DNA from: Teretinema sp942493045
GTDB taxonomy: Bacteria > Spirochaetota > Spirochaetia > Treponematales > Treponemataceae
Direction: 5' to 3'
Assembly (NCBI GenBank): GCA_942493045.1
Contig: OW818665.1
Location: 124,001-188,000, forward strand
DNA: 64,000 nt
Part shown: in pieces, positions 58,506-64,000 of the stretch
How the letters are laid out: every line of letters starts with the position of its first letter
Position numbering within the stretch: position 1 is the first letter of the stretch
The notes under the pieces: model-generated
The model's input: only the letters and a program-made list of their open reading frames with translations
Told to the model about the DNA's origin: nothing
Database searches by the model: none
Position numbers and translations under genes: made by a program

Positions 58506-60434
58506 ATGAAAAAAAGCGTCTTTTTCTGTATTGTATTGTCGCTCTGCCTCGTAGCCATGACCGCGCAAAGCCCGGATCAGGCATTGGCCTCGGCCCGCGC
58601 TGCCGCCACGCCGGCTGAGTCTGTTAAAATCCTGGAAGCCGGTCTGGCAGCCTCCGGTACTTTACGACCCTGGTATGTGCTGGAGCTGGCCAGGTATTCT
58701 GCCCTGCAGGGCAACTGGCGCAAGGTGCTGGATTGGAGTACCATTCAGATTCCCTCCCGCGTCCCGGCGGAAATAGCCCCGACTGTGGCCTGGTATCACG
58801 CTGAAGCCCTGATCCGCAATGGTCAGAGCGACCGGGCGGCAGTACTGCTGGCGGCCTATCTTTCCGGAGAATCACCCGCCGACGCCCCCCTGTTCCTGCA
58901 GTTTTTTCGCTCTGCGGTGCACCCGTCGTCCACCCTGGCCTCGGCCTCCGGTGTAGAACCGATGCTGCGGGTTTTTGACGCAAAATTCCCGGAGCTCGCT
59001 TCTTCGGACCCCCTTTCCTGGGTTCGTAGCCGTTACCTGGCCGGTCTGGCCGCGGTAAAAACCGGCAGCTGGGAACAGGCTTCGGATTATTTCAGCGCTT
59101 TTATCGCCGGGAAGGGTGAGACGCATGATCCGGCTCTCGCTTCCTGGAACCGCTATTATTTGGCCTACAGTTTTTACCGCCGCTCTTCCTGGACCGACGC
59201 GGTCCGCGAGTTCAGCGTGTTTTTAGAGCGCTGGAGCGAACATCCCAACCTCTGGGCGGCCGCCTCCAGCGCCGCCCTGGCAGCCATTCAGGGCGGAATT
59301 GATCCGCTGCCCTTTGCTGAGCGCGCTATCCGGCTTGCGCCAGGACGGGCAGAACAGGCCGAGTCGATGCTGTTGAAGGCCTCCATTTTGGTCGACAAAC
59401 GCCGCTTTGAGCAGGCCGAAGCCGTATTATCCGGTGTGGCCGAAGGCTCTACTACTAACGGTGTGACTCCGTCATCCCCCCGAGCCCTGTATCAGCTGGC
59501 CGAACTGTATTTGCGCCTCGGTATACCAGCCGAAGCCGAAAACTGGTGGCTGATATTACTGAACCGCTATCCCGATCATCCTCTGGCCGATGAGGCCCTG
59601 TTTCGTTGCGGCGAGATCCTGTACATCGCCTCGGAATGGAAGCGGGCCACGGATTTTTTCAGCCGCTACCGGCGCACCATGCCCCGCGGCCGTTTTACCG
59701 ACCAGGTGCTCTGGAGCGGCGGCGACGCTTACCGCCGCGCGCTTTCCAATGATCTGGCCATCCTCTGGTGGGAGGAATTGATTCAAAAATACCCCCAGAG
59801 CGCCGTTGTCCCGCGGACAATGGAGGAACTGACGGCGGTTTACCGCAAAAAGGGTGATTATCAGAATGCCCTGCGCGTTGCCCGGCTTTTTAAGGAAGCC
59901 CATCCGGAGGCGGCTGTTACCGCCGAAATTGACCGTGAAATTGATGAGCTGAGCCGGCTCGCGGACGGCGAAAGTATCGACAGCGCCGCCCTGCTGGCCG
60001 CCTATAACCGCGAGGGCAAAGCCGCGACCGCTTCCGGGCGTTCCGCCGGTGTGCAACTGGCCCGCGCCTATCTGGAAGACTATACCCGCCGCGACGCCGC
60101 TCTTGCCGTGCTGCGCGAGATAACCGCCCGTATGCCGGCCCGTACCAATTTGTTGACCGACGGTGAGAAATATACCTGGGCGACTGCCTGGACAATCTTA
60201 GGAAATATGTACCGGGAAGACCGCAATTACGCCGACGCGTCCGCGGCCCTGCTTTCGGCCGGTACCCTGTTCGCGCCGCTGGATGGCGAGCGCGCCGCCG
60301 AAGCTCTGTACGGCGCGGCCGACAGCTTCTTGCAAACCGGCAAACGGGCCGACGCAGTCAGTACCGTGGCCACGCTGCAGCGGAGCTGGCCTGATTCTGT
60401 CTGGACCAAACGCGCCCAGCTGTTAGTGGAGTAA
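58506..60434 (+). CDS. Exported TPR-like solenoid protein
   Basis: The 642-residue protein has a signal peptide (FFCIVLSLCLVAMTAQS) and then helical repeats resembling tetratricopeptide and Sel1-like units for nearly its whole length (ALYQLAELYLRLGIPAEAENWWLILLNRYPDHPLADEALFRCGEILYIASEWKRA, FSRYRRTMPRGRFTDQVLWSGGDAYRRALSNDLAILWWEELI). This pattern is shared with YbgF/CpoB and with the lever part of soluble lytic transglycosylases, but no catalytic domain is present. AAGGA precedes the ATG. It is probably a periplasmic adaptor for the ExbB/ExbD/TonB system encoded downstream. Confidence 0.8.
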   Translation: MKKSVFFCIVLSLCLVAMTAQSPDQALASARAAATPAESVKILEAGLAASGTLRPWYVLELARYSALQGNWRKVLDWSTIQIPSRVPAEIAPTVAWYHAEALIRNGQSDRAAVLLAAYLSGESPADAPLFLQFFRSAVHPSSTLASASGVEPMLRVFDAKFPELASSDPLSWVRSRYLAGLAAVKTGSWEQASDYFSAFIAGKGETHDPALASWNRYYLAYSFYRRSSWTDAVREFSVFLERWSEHPNLWAAASSAALAAIQGGIDPLPFAERAIRLAPGRAEQAESMLLKASILVDKRRFEQAEAVLSGVAEGSTTNGVTPSSPRALYQLAELYLRLGIPAEAENWWLILLNRYPDHPLADEALFRCGEILYIASEWKRATDFFSRYRRTMPRGRFTDQVLWSGGDAYRRALSNDLAILWWEELIQKYPQSAVVPRTMEELTAVYRKKGDYQNALRVARLFKEAHPEAAVTAEIDREIDELSRLADGESIDSAALLAAYNREGKAATASGRSAGVQLARAYLEDYTRRDAALAVLREITARMPARTNLLTDGEKYTWATAWTILGNMYREDRNYADASAALLSAGTLFAPLDGERAAEALYGAADSFLQTGKRADAVSTVATLQRSWPDSVWTKRAQLLVE

Positions 60435-60439
60435 AAAAA

Positions 60440-62047
60440 ATGAAAAAAAACCATCTGATTATAACTGTCATCTTCCTGTTCCTGCTGGCTGCCACTGTGC
60501 ATGCCGCCGCGCCGGTGACTGTACCCGACTTGGAAACCCGGATCGCCGCTACCGGCGGTTCAATACCGGAAGCTGCGCTTCCGGAAGCGGTGCCGCCTGA
60601 AACTCCGGCCCTGCCGACGCTTGCCGTGTCCACGGGGACAGAGCTGCCGGTTCCGCCTTTAAGTGTACCGCCCTCCGACGACTTTGAAGATTTTACGGCC
60701 GCTGAAACCGTACAACCCAGGGATACCGGGTTTTTGCGTATCGGCGGGGGTTATCCTTTTCTGATAACCGGAGAGATCCAACTGCGCCGCCCGGCCGCCG
60801 CTAAAATGCCCGGGTTTTCGGTGAATTTCGGCTATGAGTCAGCCGACGGCTACGGTCCCGCCGAAGCCGGAAACGGCTGGTTTGACCGCATGATTGTGCT
60901 GGGCGGTTCGGTTTTCTCGGCTCAGGATACCGTTTCGCTGGATACTGACGCCTGGTCAGCCGCGGTTTTTGTGGAAGATCAGACCAACGGTTTTCAGGAG
61001 CAGGGACCGGCTTTCGCTATTCACCGCCGGGCCATCCATTGGGATCTGGCCCTGTCCCGTAATTCCGAGTCTCTCGGTTTACTGGCCAATCTGGACGGCG
61101 AGTCCTATTTTTCCCAGGGTGAGCAGCTTTCGGCTCCCGGCTCCGGCTTTGAGTCGGCGCGGGGTTATGCCCTGCGTCCCTCGGCGACACTGCGCTTTGG
61201 TTCGCGGATGTTCGAGCTGTTGACGAGCGCGACTTATGAATTCGAGGGTATGGCCGAAGTCGGTTCTATCCAGGCCGTAGATATCGGCCTGCGGTTAACT
61301 ACCCGCCAGCGTCTGTTTAAACTTACCGGGGCCGCGGATTTTACCGCCGATACCCGGGACGGCATACTGGTGCCGGTACAGTTACAGCTTTCCACCGGGG
61401 AAGAGACTTCCTTCAAGGCTTCCCTGAGCGGCGGTCTGGAGCGAACGCTCTCCTCTTCGCGTCATCTTTCAAATTCCGACCCCTTTGTGGATAACCGCAG
61501 CCTGCCGGTGTATGCAGCCGACTGGTTTGTCGACGCCGGTTTGACACTGCCGATCGGCGAGCCCTTTGCACTGCATACGGCAGCCGTTTGGCGGGAAAGC
61601 GCTTACGGACGGGGAATTCCGGTTGCCACCGATACCCTGGTTTCCGGTAGTACCCGTGAAGTTGTCCGTCTGGAGCGCAGCAGCCTGGAGACTGAAGCCG
61701 GCCTCTCCTGGATTCAGGAAGGGCTGACCTTGAGCGCCGTCTGGAGCTCACAATGGATGGACCGCCTGGACCGTCTTTCGGTGCAGGACCTGCGGCTAGA
61801 AGCGCGTCTGCGGGATGCTTCCGCCGACCGTCGCTGGGAGACCGGAGCTGTCTTCGGTCAGGCCCTCGATATTCTGACCCTTCCGCGTCTGGGAGCGGAC
61901 GGTACGCTCTACCTGAGCCCGAGAATCTCAGCTACAGTGCGTTTTGAGGATATTTTGTGTATGGCTTTCGTAAAATACCGGATGCTCAATGAGCAGTACG
62001 CTGAACGCAGCGGCACGGCGACCTTGTCGGCCCGTATCACGTTCTAA
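60440..62047 (+). CDS. Exported protein with probable outer-membrane beta-barrel
   Basis: The 535-residue protein has a signal peptide (ITVIFLFLLAATVHAAAP) followed by a Pro/Glu-rich stretch of about 70 residues. The rest has regular alternating strands and repeated polar turns (VNFGYESADGYGPAEAG, LLTSATYEFEGMAEVGS, LRLTTRQRLFKLTGAADFTA) and ends TATLSARITF with terminal Phe, the signature for barrel assembly. No TonB box or plug is seen. It starts 5 bp after the TPR gene and is followed by ExbB, so it may be the outer-membrane partner of that system. Confidence 0.7.
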   Translation: MKKNHLIITVIFLFLLAATVHAAAPVTVPDLETRIAATGGSIPEAALPEAVPPETPALPTLAVSTGTELPVPPLSVPPSDDFEDFTAAETVQPRDTGFLRIGGGYPFLITGEIQLRRPAAAKMPGFSVNFGYESADGYGPAEAGNGWFDRMIVLGGSVFSAQDTVSLDTDAWSAAVFVEDQTNGFQEQGPAFAIHRRAIHWDLALSRNSESLGLLANLDGESYFSQGEQLSAPGSGFESARGYALRPSATLRFGSRMFELLTSATYEFEGMAEVGSIQAVDIGLRLTTRQRLFKLTGAADFTADTRDGILVPVQLQLSTGEETSFKASLSGGLERTLSSSRHLSNSDPFVDNRSLPVYAADWFVDAGLTLPIGEPFALHTAAVWRESAYGRGIPVATDTLVSGSTREVVRLERSSLETEAGLSWIQEGLTLSAVWSSQWMDRLDRLSVQDLRLEARLRDASADRRWETGAVFGQALDILTLPRLGADGTLYLSPRISATVRFEDILCMAFVKYRMLNEQYAERSGTATLSARITF

Positions 62048-62082
62048 CCGGTTGTAAAAATAAAAATTTCTGGAGGTTTGAA

Positions 62083-62712
62083 ATGTTTAGTGTACTGATA
62101 TCCGGCGGGCCGGTAATGATTCCGATCGCGCTGTGCGCGGTGATGGCTACAGTGATAATTTTTGAGCGGATGATTTTTTATACCTCGATTAAAAAAGGTC
62201 AGAAGGATTTACTGCCGCGAATCCGCATGAGCATCGACAAGGGTCATTATAACGAAGCCGCGGCGATCTGCGACACCGTCGACGGTCCGGTTTCCCGGCT
62301 GATGAAGACTGGTATTTCCTACCGGGATTTCTCGGAAGTGGCTATTAAGGAAGCGGTCATGAATCAGGCGAACCGCGAGATTCCCCGCCTGGAGCATTAT
62401 CTGTCCAGCCTGGGCACCATCGCCAATATCGCCACCCTGCTCGGACTGCTCGGTACGGTTACCGGTAATATCCAGGCCTTCGGCGTGCTCGGCAGCATGG
62501 GCACCATGGGAAACCCCGCCGTTCTGGCCGGAGCGATCTCTCAGGCCCTGGTCACCACGGCCGCCGGCCTGATTGTCTCCATCCCGGCCATCATTTTTTA
62601 TAATTATTTTATCGCCGAAGTAAACCGGATGGTTACCGAAATGGAAGCCTCTGTCAGCGACCTGGTATTGCTGCTGGTCGCGGGAAAGAAAGCCGATGAA
62701 GTTCAAGCGTAA
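62083..62712 (+). CDS. exbB: MotA/TolQ/ExbB family proton channel
   Basis: The 209-residue protein has three hydrophobic helices: near 5-27 (GGPVMIPIALCAVMATVIIFERMIF), about 112-134 (IANIATLLGLLGTVTGNIQAF) and 145-180 (GAISQALVTTAAGLIVSIPAIIFYNYF). The LLGLLGTV and ALVTTAAGL motifs are the family signatures. With the ExbD-like protein it makes a proton-driven motor in the inner membrane. GGAGG precedes the ATG, and it overlaps the ExbD gene by 17 bp. A TolQ assignment is equally possible. Confidence 0.9.
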   Translation: MFSVLISGGPVMIPIALCAVMATVIIFERMIFYTSIKKGQKDLLPRIRMSIDKGHYNEAAAICDTVDGPVSRLMKTGISYRDFSEVAIKEAVMNQANREIPRLEHYLSSLGTIANIATLLGLLGTVTGNIQAFGVLGSMGTMGNPAVLAGAISQALVTTAAGLIVSIPAIIFYNYFIAEVNRMVTEMEASVSDLVLLLVAGKKADEVQA

Positions 62713-63097
62713 ACTGGAAACCAGGGCCGTAGTCGACCTGGTTCCGATGATCGACGTTGTTTTCCAGCTGATCCTCTTTTTTCTGGTGTCCACGACCTTC
62801 GCGGTTCTGCCGGGCATCAGTCTGGATCTGCCGCAGTCTACAACCTCTGAAGGCACGCGCACCAACGGCATTACCATTACGGTAGCCTCTTCCGGCGCCA
62901 TAATGGTAAACAGCGAACCGGTGCCCCTTGAAGCCCTGGACGCTGCCCTGGAATTACTGGCGACCACCGCTCCCCGGGACGCGGTTCCGGTTAGTCTGGA
63001 AGCCGACGAGAAGGTAACCAACGGCACCATCGTCAAAATTCTTGATTCTCTGCGCCGAACCGGTTTTGTCGGGGTCAATCTCCGGACTAGAGAGTAG
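62696..63097 (+). CDS. exbD: ExbD/TolR family protein
   Basis: The 133-residue protein has one TM helix bearing the conserved proton-carrying Asp at 20 (DLVPMIDVVFQLILFFLVSTTF), then a periplasmic domain with ITITVASSGAIMVNSEPV and VSLEADEKVTNGTIVKILDSLRRTGF. It pairs with the ExbB homologue encoded upstream and energises the TonB-like protein encoded 5 bp downstream. Confidence 0.9.
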   Translation: MKFKRKLETRAVVDLVPMIDVVFQLILFFLVSTTFAVLPGISLDLPQSTTSEGTRTNGITITVASSGAIMVNSEPVPLEALDAALELLATTAPRDAVPVSLEADEKVTNGTIVKILDSLRRTGFVGVNLRTRE

Positions 63098-63102
63098 CGC
63101 GC

Positions 63103-64000
63103 ATGGAACGCAATGAAAATGACCGGAAACGGCTGCTGAACAGCTTAAAGCTGACCACCGCCTTCTGGATGGCCCTGCTGGTGGCTCTGATAGTCATACC
63201 CTTGAGCTCGCCCTCCGTTCCGGAGCGGAAATACAGCGAAATCAAGCTGACCTTAGCCGCTCCGGCCGCCCCGGCCGCGGCCGCCCGGGCTTCCTCCAGC
63301 ACGGCGTCAGTCAGAACAACCCAGAGCTCGCGCGCCACGCGGCCCAGTCCCACCGCTCCCAGCACCTCTAAAAACGCGCCGGAAAGCGGCTCAGTCTCGG
63401 CCTTGGGTATCCCTAATTTTTCGGCTCCGGCCAGTCAAAGCCGCAGCGATACCGCGGCCAGCGAGTATCTCGATTTTTCCAGCGCCCAGAGTACCGTGAA
63501 CCCGCGTACCAGCGCCGGTCAGGTTTCTGAATTTGAAGGAACGGCCGGAACAGTCGCCCAAAATTCCACCAGCGCCGCCCGGGTAACCGGCGGTCAACGC
63601 ACCGCCAGCGGTACGGCCAGTTCCAGTACTCTTTCCGCCCTGGATACCATAAGTGGTCAAGCGACCACCGGAACAACTACCAGTACAACCGGGACGGCCG
63701 CATCCGGTTCCGGAACGGCTGTTACGAGTACGACCACCTCGAATGTCGGTCCGTTGAGCTTTGACGGCACTCCGCGGCGTTTGATCGAACCGCTGGAGCC
63801 GGCTATTACCTTGCCGCCGGAGCTGGCCAAACAGGTGGATACTGCCCGCCTGGTCACCGTTGAATTTACGGTGCGTCCCGACGGAACTGTCCCCGGCAGC
63901 TTGATCTTTTTTACGCCTTCGGCCTCTTTGCCGCGCGCGGTGCAGGACTATTTACGCTCCGAATTTTCCCGCTGGAAGTTCAGTACCGGAAATTCGAATG
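63103..64000 (+). CDS. TonB-like energy transducer (partial)
   Basis: An open frame of 299 codons runs to the right edge. Residues 1-15 are cytoplasmic and basic, one TM helix lies near 18-37 (TTAFWMALLVALIVIPLSS) and a long Ala/Ser/Thr/Gly-rich low-complexity region (about 50-215) spans the periplasm. At about 235-299 a TonB C-terminal pattern begins: LVTVEFTVRPDGTVPGSLIF and LPRAVQDYLRSEFSRWKF. The linker is Ser/Thr-rich rather than Pro/Lys-rich as in classical TonB. It is the last visible gene of the operon, transmitting the ExbB/ExbD motor force to an outer-membrane partner. The end lies outside the window. Confidence 0.8.
   Translation, partial: MERNENDRKRLLNSLKLTTAFWMALLVALIVIPLSSPSVPERKYSEIKLTLAAPAAPAAAARASSSTASVRTTQSSRATRPSPTAPSTSKNAPESGSVSALGIPNFSAPASQSRSDTAASEYLDFSSAQSTVNPRTSAGQVSEFEGTAGTVAQNSTSAARVTGGQRTASGTASSSTLSALDTISGQATTGTTTSTTGTAASGSGTAVTSTTTSNVGPLSFDGTPRRLIEPLEPAITLPPELAKQVDTARLVTVEFTVRPDGTVPGSLIFFTPSASLPRAVQDYLRSEFSRWKFSTGNSN

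Noticed and set aside
1..64000. tRNA, rRNA, CRISPR arrays, insertion sequences and prophage genes
   Set aside because: I looked through all gaps and found no cloverleaf, repeat-spacer pattern, transposase or phage structural gene.

Overview
The window looks like a chromosome segment of a moderately GC-rich spirochaete of the Treponema/Spirochaeta type. This is inferred from gene content; no rRNA or taxonomic marker was available. Pointers are a 7TM-DISM chemoreceptor, a PilZ protein, HPr kinase and HPr without PTS permeases, a class III cyclase next to a FecR-domain protein, many lipoproteins and outer-membrane barrels, and a giant double-BadF dehydratase activator. I found no rRNA, tRNA, CRISPR array, insertion sequence or phage genes.

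Layout. 1-2.4 kb: a PadR regulator translationally coupled to a large flavodoxin-SCP2-membrane fusion protein that runs off the left edge, with a near-perfect palindrome over the padR promoter. 2.5-5.5 kb: chemoreceptor and PilZ protein. 5.6-12.5 kb: a DUF1015 protein, then rpoN, hpf, hprK, ptsH, an orphan sensor (membrane plus HAMP, no kinase) and holA. 12.4-19.1 kb: uvrC, a secreted LamG/fibronectin protein and a 1045-residue TPR protein. 19.1-22.2 kb: a three-gene redox operon resembling anaerobic glycerol-3-phosphate dehydrogenase. 22.2-25.7 kb: a barrel lipoprotein and a three-gene ABC-2 exporter. 25.9-28.9 kb: an unknown protein and a membrane pyrophosphatase. 29-35.7 kb: three large surface lipoproteins. 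35.7-41.6 kb: cyclase, FecR-domain protein and outer-membrane protein with overlapping ends. 41.6-44.2 kb: an M24 peptidase divergent from a sugar:cation symporter. 44.2-45.9 kb: a strikingly AT-rich patch, probably acquired. 46-50.6 kb: tip subunit, usher, periplasmic chaperone and pilin, forming a complete-looking chaperone-usher pilus. 50.7-56.9 kb: murJ divergent from the giant activator. 57-64 kb: an NlpC/P60-like secreted protein, then a TPR protein, a barrel protein, ExbB, ExbD and a TonB-like protein cut by the right edge.

The most unexpected item is the four-gene chaperone-usher pilus cluster, a pathway mainly known from proteobacteria. The second theme is translation start design. 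About ten genes that lack a Shine-Dalgarno sequence have a sigma70-type -10 box ending only 5-8 bases before the start codon, which predicts leaderless mRNAs. Genes inside operons instead carry clear Shine-Dalgarno sequences or overlap the upstream stop codon.

All functions are assigned by reading motifs and domain patterns by eye. No database search was run.
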